From the NCBI GenBank assembly GCA_021794525.1, contig JAJYQP010000081.1, forward strand, positions 1 to 64,000: a stretch of 64,000 nucleotides of DNA, read 5' to 3'. Source of the stretch: Pseudomonadota bacterium (GTDB lineage Bacteria; Pseudomonadota; Alphaproteobacteria; Sphingomonadales; Sphingomonadaceae). Made by a program: the position numbers and the translations under genes. The notes under the pieces are model-generated. The model saw nothing but the letters and a program-made list of their open reading frames with translations. It ran no database searches and had not been told where the DNA came from. This document shows positions 26,307 through 34,379 of this stretch, piece after piece (position 1 is the first letter of the stretch; each line of letters begins with the position of its first letter).

Positions 26307-26804
26307 ATGACCCAAGCATCGATTCGCACCGTTTCCCTGGCGCTCGCGGTCGCAGGCCTGACGCTGGCGGCGCCGGCATCGGCCCTGCCGCAGCTCGCGG
26401 TGCCCGCCGGCTCCCACGCCGATGCCGCCCCGGCTTATGGCGACCTGACCTACGAGCACGGGCGCGGTCATCACAAGGGAAAGCACCGTTGGGAGCGGGA
26501 CGAGGACGACGATTACCGTTACCGCAGCTACAACACCTATGCGCCGCGCGGCTACTACAACAACTATCCCGCCAATTACGGCGAGCCGGTCTATCGCAAC
26601 ACCCGCGTGTGGCAGGGCAACGACGGGCGCTATTATTGCCGCAAGTCGGACGGCACCACGGGCCTGCTGATCGGCGGCGCGGTCGGCGCGCTGCTGGGCC
26701 GCGAGGTTGCGGGCCGCGGCGATCGGACGCTCGGCGCGATCCTGGGTGCCGCGGGCGGTGCGCTGCTCGGCAAGAGCCTCGACAGCAAGGTCCGCTGCAA
26801 CTGA
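26307..26804 (+). CDS. exported protein with glycine zipper 2TM domain
   Basis: A 165-residue protein with a signal peptide (SLALAVAGLTLAAPASA), a Tyr/Asn/Arg-rich low-complexity middle (YRSYNTYAPRGYYNNYPA), a short YYCRKSDGTTG strand and a glycine zipper (GLLIGGAVGALLG and LGAILGAAGGALLG). It resembles the 17-kDa surface antigen/SmpA-like glycine zipper proteins of the outer membrane. AAAGGA precedes the ATG. The 184-base upstream gap contains an AT-rich patch near 26197 but no clear promoter, and the gene has its own terminator. Confidence 0.85.
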   Translation: MTQASIRTVSLALAVAGLTLAAPASALPQLAVPAGSHADAAPAYGDLTYEHGRGHHKGKHRWERDEDDDYRYRSYNTYAPRGYYNNYPANYGEPVYRNTRVWQGNDGRYYCRKSDGTTGLLIGGAVGALLGREVAGRGDRTLGAILGAAGGALLGKSLDSKVRCN

Positions 26805-26872
26805 TTCAACCTTTCTGAGCTTCCGGTCGTGCCCACCCACGGCCGGCAGCGCGGCTCCCACCGGGTCGCGAA

Positions 26873-26911
26873 GGCGTCGTCCCCAATCGGTTTGGGGACG
26901 GCGCCTTTTTT
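26873..26911 (+). terminator. intrinsic terminator after glycine zipper gene
   Basis: A 13-base stem (26873-26885 with 26893-26905, one wobble) with a seven-base loop and a run of six T. It is the most classical terminator in the window and lies just before the convergent astD end. Confidence 0.85.
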
Positions 26912-26926
26912 CCGACGGTCGTCAGC

Positions 26927-28405
26927 TCAGGATGGAGGTTGCCTGGCCGTAACCTTGGGCGGGGTCTTGAGCCAGAGCTTGGCGTCCTCCGCCTCCATTT
27001 CGGCAAGACCGACCCCCATGCTCGCGCGCGGTTGATCGACAGAGGTCGAGGCGACGGGATAGGCGCAGTAGTCCGCCGCGTAATAAGCGGCAGGCCGGTG
27101 GTTGCCGGAGAGGCCGATGCCGCCAAACGGCGCTGCGGAAGACGCGCCGTTGGTCGGCCTGTTCCAGTTGATGATGCCGGCGCGAATTTCCGCCCAGAAC
27201 CTGTCGTAATCCTTGGGCGTGCCTCCGACCAGCGACGCGGAAAGGCCATAGCGGGTGGCGTTCGCCTCTGCGATCGCGGTGTCGAAGTCGGGCACGCGGA
27301 CGACCTGGAGGAGCGGGCCGAACAGCTCGATGTCGGGTCGTTCCGCCATCTCGGTCGCGTCGAGGAGCGAGGGAGTGAGGAACGGCAACGCATCGTCCGG
27401 CCGCCGCATCGGCAGCAGCGGCACGCCGCCGCGGCTCATCAGCGCGACGAAGCTCTCCATCAGCAGGTCGGCGGTGTCGTTGTCGATCACCGGACCCATG
27501 AAGGGCTGGGGGTCGGCAAATGGATCGCCCACGATCAGCCGCTCGGCCAGCGCCTTCACGGCGGGGATCAGCGTATCGAATATGCTGTCGACCACGATCA
27601 GCCGCCGCGCCGCGGTGCAGCGCTGCCCGGCGGTGGTGAAGGCCGACTGGATCACCAGCGCCGCCGCGTCCTCGACCTTCGGGGTGTCGAGCACGACTAG
27701 CGGGTTGTTGCCGCCCATTTCCAGCGCGAGGATCTTGCCCGGATTGTCCGCCAGCCGCCGGTTGATAGCTATCCCTGCGCGCGCCGAGCCGGTGAACAGC
27801 ACGCCGTCCACCTCCGGGTGCTCGACCAGCGACTTGCCCTCGGCAGGACCGCCGACGAGGCACTGGATGACGCCATCGGGAATCTTGGCGGCGTGGAAGC
27901 ATTTGACCAGAAAGTCGCCCACCGCCGGAGTCTTTTCGCTGGGCTTGAAGATCACCGTGTTGCCCGCGATCAGCGCGGGTACGATGTGTCCGTTGGGAAG
28001 GTGCGCGGGGAAATTATACGGGCCGAGCACCGCCATGACACCATGCGGCTTGTGGCGTAGCGCCGCGCTGCCCTGCAGCGCACTGTCGAGCTTCTTCGCT
28101 CCGGTCCGTTCCTGGTAGGCGCGGACCGAAATCTCGACCTTGCCGATCACCGCTTCGACCTCGGTACGGGCTTCCCACAAGGGCTTGCCGGTCTCGCGCG
28201 CAATGAGTTCGGCGAAGGGTTCCGCCTGCTTTCGGACCTGGTTCGCGAAGCGGCGGACCAGCTCGATCCGCCGCGTGTGCGATTCGCTGCCCCACTTGGG
28301 AAAAGCGGCGCGCGCTTTCGCGACGGCCTCGGCGACATCGCCGGTCTGGCGCCGCCAGAGCTCCTTCCCGGTCGCGGGCTCGATGGAAACGATCTCTTCG
28401 GCCAC
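26927..28405 (-). CDS. astD: succinylglutamate-semialdehyde dehydrogenase
   Basis: An aldehyde dehydrogenase (492 residues) closest to AstD, which oxidises N-succinylglutamate semialdehyde in arginine catabolism. Landmarks are VLGPYNFPAHLPNGHI, the NAD-binding FTGSARAG, the catalytic Glu in LEMGGNNPL and the catalytic Cys in TTAGQRCTAARRL; the PNGHI and GGNNPL forms are AstD-type. No other ast genes are adjacent, so it may act alone or with genes elsewhere. It lies 59 bases downstream of selO on the same strand. Confidence 0.9.
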   Translation of the reverse strand: MAEEIVSIEPATGKELWRRQTGDVAEAVAKARAAFPKWGSESHTRRIELVRRFANQVRKQAEPFAELIARETGKPLWEARTEVEAVIGKVEISVRAYQERTGAKKLDSALQGSAALRHKPHGVMAVLGPYNFPAHLPNGHIVPALIAGNTVIFKPSEKTPAVGDFLVKCFHAAKIPDGVIQCLVGGPAEGKSLVEHPEVDGVLFTGSARAGIAINRRLADNPGKILALEMGGNNPLVVLDTPKVEDAAALVIQSAFTTAGQRCTAARRLIVVDSIFDTLIPAVKALAERLIVGDPFADPQPFMGPVIDNDTADLLMESFVALMSRGGVPLLPMRRPDDALPFLTPSLLDATEMAERPDIELFGPLLQVVRVPDFDTAIAEANATRYGLSASLVGGTPKDYDRFWAEIRAGIINWNRPTNGASSAAPFGGIGLSGNHRPAAYYAADYCAYPVASTSVDQPRASMGVGLAEMEAEDAKLWLKTPPKVTARQPPS

Positions 28406-28464
28406 GCTGTCCCGTCTTCTCTACGCCTTACCCGCGCGTGCTGTGGCGGCTTGGACGCGGGGCG

Positions 28465-29892
28465 TCAATTCGTGGCGTGCCCTTGTGGCACCGGCGGAAC
28501 TCCATGCGCAGCGCCCATGCGGCGGATCGCCGCGACCTTTGCCTCGAGTGGGGTCCAGTCGTCACGCTCGGCAATGGCGGCCCAGATCGCCTCGACCTCG
28601 TCGATGAGCATCGACTGCGGCGAGCCCTCGGTCCAGTAGGGATGATCGCCCGGCGCTGGCTCGTAATCCGCAAAGGCGTCTGCGAGCGGCTCCTCCACGC
28701 CGCGACCGCCGCGATGCCGGAAGAAGAAGGCGTCGGGTTGCATCCCGCTCTCGACAAGGAACCGCTCGGACGCGGCGACCAGCGCGCCGTCCGCCTCTGC
28801 GCCGCGGCTTTCCATGCCCAGCCGCCAGCACCAGCGCCGCCCGATCGCCGCCATGTAGAGCGGTCCGAACCGCTCCATGGCGGTGATCAGCGGCGGTGCG
28901 TCGCACAGCAGTCGCAACGCAACTGCAAGCTGCCCGCAGTTCCAGTGCAGCGCCTCGGGCTGGCGACCGAAGGCATAGAGCCCGGCGTGATCGAAATAGG
29001 CGGCGGTAAATCCGGGGTCCCAGCGCGGCAGGAACCGCCAAGGGCCATAGTCGAAGCTTTCGCCCGAGATGTTCATGTTGTCGGTGTTGAGCACCCCGTG
29101 AACGAAACCCGCGACCATCCAGCTCGCGGCAAGATCGGCGAGGCGTTCGACCACCTGGTGCATCAGCCGAACCGCCGGTTCGTCGCGGCCCGGCGCATCC
29201 TGCGGTGGCGGAGGGGCGGGGAATTGCGCGAGGCAATAGTCGACCAGCTGCGCCATATGCTCCGGCTCCTCCAGCGCGAGGAGGCGCTGGAAGGTGCCGA
29301 TACGGATATGGCCGTGACTGAGGCGGGTGAGCACGGCGGAGCGGGTGGGGCTGGGCTCGTCGCCGCGGTGCAGCGCCTCGCCCGTTTCGATCACGCTGAA
29401 GGTCTTCGATGTGTTGACCCCAAGCGCCTCGAGCATCTCGGTGGCAAGGACCTCGCGCACCGCGCCCTTCAGCGTTAGCCGCCCGTCGCCGTCGCGGCTC
29501 CAGGGCGTACGGCCCGAACCTTTCGTGCCCAGGTCGAGTAGCCGCCCAGCGCCGTCGCGCACTTGCGCGAACAGGAAGCCGCGCCCATCGCCGATCTCGG
29601 GATTGTACACGCGGAACTGGTGGCCGTGATAGCGGAGGGCAAGCGGCTGGGCGAGATTGTCGGGGAGGGGCTCGAAGCGGCCGAAATGCGTGATCCAGTC
29701 GGCATCGGTGAGCGCCTCAAGCCCGACCGTGGAGGCCGCCCCGTCGTTCCGGAAGCGGAGGATCGTTTCGGGAAAATACGCCGACGCGACGGGGTCGGCC
29801 AGCCAGGCCGCAAGCGTCCCGATGGGCGTGTCGGCGCGATAATGCGCGGTTCCTTCGACCGTGCTCGGGACAGGTTGCGGTTCGTCGCACAT
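28465..29892 (-). CDS. selO: SelO/YdiU protein adenylyltransferase (pseudokinase AMPylase)
   Basis: SelO transfers AMP from ATP to Ser, Thr or Tyr of target proteins. The 475-residue protein has RYHGHQFRVYNPEIGDGR, LGTKGSGRTPWSRDGDGRLTLKGAVREVL and the metal site motif HGVLNTDNMNISG. The bacterial C-terminal Cys (or Sec) involved in redox control in some homologues is absent here: the end is PPVPQGHATN. The N-terminus contains VPSTVEGT encoded by a sequence that looks like a dispersed repeat core. The ATG at 29892 is chosen on homology; the frame is open upstream. Confidence 0.92.
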   Translation of the reverse strand: MCDEPQPVPSTVEGTAHYRADTPIGTLAAWLADPVASAYFPETILRFRNDGAASTVGLEALTDADWITHFGRFEPLPDNLAQPLALRYHGHQFRVYNPEIGDGRGFLFAQVRDGAGRLLDLGTKGSGRTPWSRDGDGRLTLKGAVREVLATEMLEALGVNTSKTFSVIETGEALHRGDEPSPTRSAVLTRLSHGHIRIGTFQRLLALEEPEHMAQLVDYCLAQFPAPPPPQDAPGRDEPAVRLMHQVVERLADLAASWMVAGFVHGVLNTDNMNISGESFDYGPWRFLPRWDPGFTAAYFDHAGLYAFGRQPEALHWNCGQLAVALRLLCDAPPLITAMERFGPLYMAAIGRRWCWRLGMESRGAEADGALVAASERFLVESGMQPDAFFFRHRGGRGVEEPLADAFADYEPAPGDHPYWTEGSPQSMLIDEVEAIWAAIAERDDWTPLEAKVAAIRRMGAAHGVPPVPQGHATN

Positions 29893-29971
29893 GTCGCGAT
29901 AGTGCGCAGCACGGGACCGGCGGCGCAAGGGGCGGCGTTTCCCGCGACAGGACAAGACTTCGCTTCCCGCC

Positions 29972-30838
29972 GTGACCGACACGCCCTTTACCCACAAGCA
30001 CTGGCAGAGCGCGGACGGGCTCACGCTGCATTTCCGCGATTACGCGGGGGGCGATGCACGCCTGCCGGTGCTGTGCCTCCACGGCCTCACCCGCAACGCC
30101 CGCGATTTCGAGGCGCTGGCGCCGCATATTGCCGCCACCGGGCGCCGCGTGATCGTGCCCGAGATGCGCGGGCGCGGGCGCAGCGGCTATGCCTCCGACC
30201 CCTCGACCTATGCCGTGCCCACCTATGTCGCCGACACGCTGGCCCTGCTGGCGCAGGAGGGGGTGGAGCGCTTCATCGCCATCGGCACCTCGATGGGCGG
30301 GCTCAGCATCATGGGCCTCGCCGCGCTCGCGCCGGAGCGGATCGCGGGCGTGGTGTTGAACGATGTCGGCCCGGTGGTGGAGCCGGCCGGCCTGGAGCGA
30401 ATCAAGGACTATGTCGGCCAGGGCGGCAGCTTCCCGACATGGGTCCACGCCGCGCGCGCCCTGGCGGAGGTGCATGGCGAGACCTATCCGGGTTACGACC
30501 TCACCGACTGGCTGGAGATGGCCAAGCGCACGATGGTGCTGGTCAGCAATGGTCGTATCGCTTTTGACTACGACATGAAAATAGCCGAGCCGATCCTGAA
30601 TGTGACCACCGATGAGCCGGTCGACCTGTGGCCCATGCTGGCGGCGCTGGCGGGCCGACCCGCCGTGCTGGTGCGAGGGGCGTTGTCCACGATCCTCTCC
30701 GCCGCAACGCTCGACCGGATGGCGCAGACGCTGCCCGGCGCGCGCAAGGTGATCGTGGCGAACACCGGGCACGCGCCCACGCTCGACGAGCCGGAGGTCC
30801 GCACCGCTATCGACGCGATGCTGGAACAGGCCGAATGA
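29972..30838 (+). CDS. alpha/beta hydrolase fold protein, GTG start
   Basis: A 288-residue hydrolase with LCLHGLTRNARDFEAL (oxyanion HG), the nucleophile elbow GTSMGGLS (Ser), an acidic loop near DEPVDLW and the catalytic His in NTGHAPTL. The nucleophile is Ser, so this is an esterase/lactonase/C-C hydrolase type and unlike the epoxide hydrolase at 10732. It starts with GTG, divergent from selO, and overlaps the glycosyltransferase gene by ATGA. The substrate is unknown. Confidence 0.87.
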   Translation: MTDTPFTHKHWQSADGLTLHFRDYAGGDARLPVLCLHGLTRNARDFEALAPHIAATGRRVIVPEMRGRGRSGYASDPSTYAVPTYVADTLALLAQEGVERFIAIGTSMGGLSIMGLAALAPERIAGVVLNDVGPVVEPAGLERIKDYVGQGGSFPTWVHAARALAEVHGETYPGYDLTDWLEMAKRTMVLVSNGRIAFDYDMKIAEPILNVTTDEPVDLWPMLAALAGRPAVLVRGALSTILSAATLDRMAQTLPGARKVIVANTGHAPTLDEPEVRTAIDAMLEQAE

Positions 30839-31980
30839 GCGGCCTTCCGGGGGCGCCGCGCGTCCTGCATATATTCGGGCGCTTCGCCGCGGACGATCCG
30901 CAGGCCCTCCGCGCGGTGCGGCTCGCCAATGCCTTCGGAGGGCGGCTGCGGCACAGCGTCGTTTACGGCGCGGGCGATGCGGGCGCGATGGCGCTGTTCG
31001 AGAAGGGCATCCCGGCCGAGCGGGTGGGGACGTTTCCACCGCTTTCCGGCCTGCCGACGCCCGGTCGCCTCCAGAAGATCGCCCGCGCGATGGTCGATTA
31101 CCACCTCGTGCTGACCTATGGCCGGGGCGCGCTCGACGCGGCGCTGGCGCACACGATGTTCTCCGAGGTGCTGTCGCTGCCGCCGCTGATCCATCACGAG
31201 GACGGCAGCGACGAGACGGCGCGGGGGCGCACCGGCACGCGCAGCAAGTGGGCGCGGCGGATCGGGCTGGGCAAGGCCGCCGGGCTGGTGGTCCCGACCG
31301 AGACGATGGAGGCCGCCGCACTGGTCGACTGGCAGCAGCCGCTGGGGCGGGTGAAGCTTATCCGCGACGGTGTCGACCTGGCGAAATTCGCCAAGGCTCC
31401 GAAGCGCGACGCGCTGCCGCGCCTGACCAAGCGCGCGGGCGAGCGGTGGATCGCCTGCGTTGCCGGCGCTGGCGAGAACGCTGGTGTCGCCGCCGTCATC
31501 GCCTGCCTGCCGCGGCTCCACGAGAGCTGGCACCTGGTCCTTGCTGCTTCCCCGGAGGAGGTTGCACAGGCGAGGGCACGGGCCGCCGGACTTGAAGTGG
31601 AGCATCGCATCCATGTGCTTCCCGACGCCTCGCAGGCGGTGACGCTCACGATGCTGGCGGACATCTGCGTGATCGCGGGCGGCACGGAGCCGCTGCCGCT
31701 CCGCGCGATCGAGGCGATGGCGGCGGAGAAAGCGGTCGCCGGGTTCGAGACGGGCGAGCTCGCCGCGAGTCTCGCCGAGGATAACGCCGGTTGTGTGGTG
31801 GCCCCGGCGGACTCCGCCGCCCTCGCCGAGGCGCTGGAGCGGCTGGCGGGCGACGATTTCCTACGCCGCCGGTTCGGTGCCGCGAACCGCGAAAGGGCTA
31901 TGGCGGAGCGGGACGATGCGGCGATGATCGCGGCCTACCGCCGCCTTTACGCGAGCGCGATGAAACGCGACGCGATCTGA
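30835..31980 (+). CDS. glycosyltransferase, GT4-like
   Basis: A 381-residue two-domain protein with the GT-B layout. N-terminal RVLHIFGRFAADDPQALRAVRLANAFG is a donor-independent sugar-acceptor domain start; VKLIRDGVDLAKF is the GT4 interdomain motif (IPNGVD-type); LADICVIAGGTEPLPLRAIEAMAAEKAV is the nucleotide-sugar binding EPxxLxxLEAMA equivalent. It is translationally coupled to the hydrolase before it. The acceptor may be a cell-envelope glycan but this cannot be read from sequence. Confidence 0.85.
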   Translation: MSGLPGAPRVLHIFGRFAADDPQALRAVRLANAFGGRLRHSVVYGAGDAGAMALFEKGIPAERVGTFPPLSGLPTPGRLQKIARAMVDYHLVLTYGRGALDAALAHTMFSEVLSLPPLIHHEDGSDETARGRTGTRSKWARRIGLGKAAGLVVPTETMEAAALVDWQQPLGRVKLIRDGVDLAKFAKAPKRDALPRLTKRAGERWIACVAGAGENAGVAAVIACLPRLHESWHLVLAASPEEVAQARARAAGLEVEHRIHVLPDASQAVTLTMLADICVIAGGTEPLPLRAIEAMAAEKAVAGFETGELAASLAEDNAGCVVAPADSAALAEALERLAGDDFLRRRFGAANRERAMAERDDAAMIAAYRRLYASAMKRDAI

Positions 31981-31986
31981 CCTGCC

Positions 31987-32002
31987 GTCCCCCATGGGGG
32001 AC
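31987..32002. repeat. perfect 16-base palindrome after the glycosyltransferase gene
   Basis: GTCCCCCATGGGGGAC is perfectly self-complementary. It follows the glycosyltransferase stop by six bases but lacks a T-run, so it may be a Rho-type pause/3' end hairpin or an operator for the yfgM-like/bamB unit downstream. Confidence 0.5.
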
Positions 32003-32085
32003 TGTGACGGTGCGGCCCATTGAACTGTCGCCGCCACCGACCTAAAGACCCGCCCGACTTTCACCATACGGATAGACGGATAGCC

Positions 32086-32889
32086 GTGGCCCTGCCGACC
32101 AACACCCCGCAATCGCGCGAAGAAATCCTCGCCCAGCGCCGCGCGGCCGAGGAAGAGGCGCTGCTGCGCGAGGTGGACGATGCCGTCCGTGCCGACGACA
32201 TGGCGAGCTTCGGCAAGCGTTATGGCCGGACGCTCGGCGTGGGGATCGGTGCCCTGGTCCTCGCCTTCGGCGGCTACCTGTACTGGGAAAGCCGCCAGGA
32301 AGCGGCGCGCGAAGCCCAGGCCGAAGCGCTGGTGACCGCGCTCGACCAGGCGCAGGCCGGCAATTTCGCCGCCGCGACCGAGAGCACGGCCTCGATCGCG
32401 AAGGACGGCGGGGAAGGGCCGCGTGCCTCGGCCCGGATGCTGGCTGCAGGCGCGGCGATGGCGCAGAACCGCCCCGCCGATGCGGCGAAGCTTCTGGGCG
32501 AGCTGGCGGACGATGCCTCCGCGCCGCAGGAAATGCGCGACCTCGCCCGCATTCGCCAGGTTGCCATCGCCTATGACACGATGGACAAGGGCAAGGTCGT
32601 GTCGCTGCTCGGCCCGCTGGCCCGCCCCGACAGCCCGTGGTTCGGCAGCGCGGGCGAGATGCTGGCGATGGCCTATCTCGACCAGGGCAAGCGCGCCGAG
32701 GCCGGCCGCCTGTTCTCCGAGATCGCCCGCAACACCACCGTGCCCACCGCGATCCGCTCGCGCGCGCGCCAGATGGCGGGCGTGCTCGGCGTCGATGCCA
32801 TCGTCGATGTCGACCAGTTCATGGAGCAGCAACGCCGGCAGCAGCAGTCTGCCGCATCGGCCGCGCCAGCCGCGCAGCCTGCTGCCTGA
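32086..32889 (+). CDS. YfgM-like tetratricopeptide membrane protein, GTG start
   Basis: A 267-residue protein with a charged cytoplasmic N-terminus (REEILAQRRAAEEEALLREVDDAVR), one membrane helix (GVGIGALVLAFGGYLYW) and a periplasmic TPR-type helical body, ending in a Gln/Ala-rich tail. YfgM family proteins act with the Sec translocon and periplasmic chaperones, and the gene typically sits directly upstream of bamB, as here. The GTG at 32086 is the only sensible start near the conserved region. Confidence 0.85.
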   Translation: MALPTNTPQSREEILAQRRAAEEEALLREVDDAVRADDMASFGKRYGRTLGVGIGALVLAFGGYLYWESRQEAAREAQAEALVTALDQAQAGNFAAATESTASIAKDGGEGPRASARMLAAGAAMAQNRPADAAKLLGELADDASAPQEMRDLARIRQVAIAYDTMDKGKVVSLLGPLARPDSPWFGSAGEMLAMAYLDQGKRAEAGRLFSEIARNTTVPTAIRSRARQMAGVLGVDAIVDVDQFMEQQRRQQQSAASAAPAAQPAA

Positions 32890-32916
32890 CCTTTACCTTT
32901 GAGGATGTCCCACCCG

Positions 32917-34269
32917 ATGACGGCCACTCGCACCCGAACCCTGTTCCGTTACGCCGGGACAGCGATGCTCGCCCTGAGCCTCGCGGCCTGCTCGGGTGGA
33001 CTTTTCGGCGGCGGGGGCGGCAAGAAGAAGACCCCGACGCTGGGTGAGCGCACCCCGATCCTCTCGCGCATCGAGACCGGGGCCAAGGTCGATCCGGCGC
33101 TTGCGGCGATCCCGGTGACGCTGCCCGCGGCGGTGGTGAATGCCGACTGGGCACAGCCCGGCGGTTCGGCGAGCAAGGCGACCGACCATCTTGCGCTGGC
33201 AGAGACCCCGACGCTGGCCTGGACCGCGCAGATCGCCGGCTCGACCAACCGGATGCGGCTCGCCTCGGCCCCGGTGGTGGGCGGCGGCAAGCTCTTTGCG
33301 GTCGGCACCGACGGCACCATCAGCGCCTTCGACGCCGCCACCGGTGCGCGCGTCTGGGCGAACGGCTCCGACGTCGGCAAGGATTTGCGCACCGCGGTGT
33401 TCGGCGGTGGCGCGAGCTATGCCGATGGCAGGCTCTACGCGACCAATGGCACGGGCGAGGTCTTTGCCCTCGATGCCGCGACCGGCAGCCAGCTGTGGAA
33501 GGTCAAGCCCGCCGGGCCGCTGCGCGGTTCGCCCACGGTCGACTTCGGCAGCGTCTATGTGATGACGCAGGACAACCAGATCATCGCGCTCGATGCGGCC
33601 GACGGCAAGCTGCAGTGGCAGGAATCGGCCTCGACCACCGATTCGGGCGTTTTCGGCGTCGCGGCGCCCGCTGCGGGGCAGGGCACGGTCATCGCCGGAT
33701 ACTCCTCGGGCGAGCTGATCGCCTACCGCTACGAGAACGGGCGTAGCCTGTGGGCCGACGCTCTCGCGCGAACCAATATCTCGACCCAGGTCGGTTCGCT
33801 CAACGACATCGATGCCGACCCGATCATCGACAACGGCCGCGTCTACGCGCTAGGCCAGGGTGGGCGCATGGCCGCCTACGAGTTGGTGACCGGCCAGCGG
33901 ATCTGGGAACTGAACCTCGCAGGCATTTCCACCCCGGCGCTGTCCGGCGACTGGATCTTCACCCTTACCGACGATGCGCGCCTGCTGGCGATTGCCCGGG
34001 CCAGCGGCAAGGTGCGGTGGATTTCGCAGCTCGCGCGCTATCGCGACGAGGAGGACAAGAAGGGCCCGATCTTCTGGCAGGGGCCGGTGCTGGCGGGCAA
34101 TTCGCTGTGGGTCGTGAATTCGGAAGGCGACCTGTGGCGCGCCTCGCCCGCAGACGGCACGGCGAGCCTGTTCACCTCGCTCAAGAAGCCGATCAGCCTC
34201 GCGCCGGTCGTCGCCAACCAGACGCTCTACATCCTCGACGACAGCGGCAGGATCAGCGCCTTTCGTTGA
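32917..34269 (+). CDS. bamB: outer membrane protein assembly factor BamB
   Basis: BamB is the lipoprotein beta-propeller of the BAM complex that inserts outer membrane proteins. The signal ends LALSLAAC with the lipidated Cys, then a Gly/Lys linker, then about eight PQQ-type repeats (for example GVFALDAATGSQLWKVKP-like and DNQIIALDAADGKLQWQ). The ATG at 32917 gives a compact lipoprotein signal; in-frame ATG 32905 or TTG 32899 are alternatives. In related genomes der (engA) often follows bamB; here it does not. Confidence 0.93.
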   Translation: MTATRTRTLFRYAGTAMLALSLAACSGGLFGGGGGKKKTPTLGERTPILSRIETGAKVDPALAAIPVTLPAAVVNADWAQPGGSASKATDHLALAETPTLAWTAQIAGSTNRMRLASAPVVGGGKLFAVGTDGTISAFDAATGARVWANGSDVGKDLRTAVFGGGASYADGRLYATNGTGEVFALDAATGSQLWKVKPAGPLRGSPTVDFGSVYVMTQDNQIIALDAADGKLQWQESASTTDSGVFGVAAPAAGQGTVIAGYSSGELIAYRYENGRSLWADALARTNISTQVGSLNDIDADPIIDNGRVYALGQGGRMAAYELVTGQRIWELNLAGISTPALSGDWIFTLTDDARLLAIARASGKVRWISQLARYRDEEDKKGPIFWQGPVLAGNSLWVVNSEGDLWRASPADGTASLFTSLKKPISLAPVVANQTLYILDDSGRISAFR

Positions 34270-34298
34270 TCTGGCGCTGGCACCCGTCGCGAATTAGC

Positions 34299-34350
34299 TT
34301 GACTTCGTGAACCTATTTGGTTATGTTCCGGTTGTCTTTGACATCGTGAA
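34299..34350 (+). promoter_or_regulatory. promoter-like direct repeat in the bamB/gshA gap
   Basis: TTGACTTCGTGAA (34299-34311) and TTGACATCGTGAA (34338-34350) are direct repeats with one difference, 39 bases apart. The first is followed at 17 bases by TATGTT (34322-34327), giving a plausible promoter that would read antisense into the gshA 3' end. The sequence is clearly more AT-rich than its surroundings. No gene is evident downstream in sense. Confidence 0.4.
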
Positions 34351-34379
34351 GCTGTAATCGGGTCTGCGCCGCCAAGGCG

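Noticed and set aside
29972-30838. The hydrolase at 29972 as a second epoxide hydrolase
   Set aside because: Its nucleophile motif is GTSMGG with Ser, not HDWG with Asp, so the chemistry differs.
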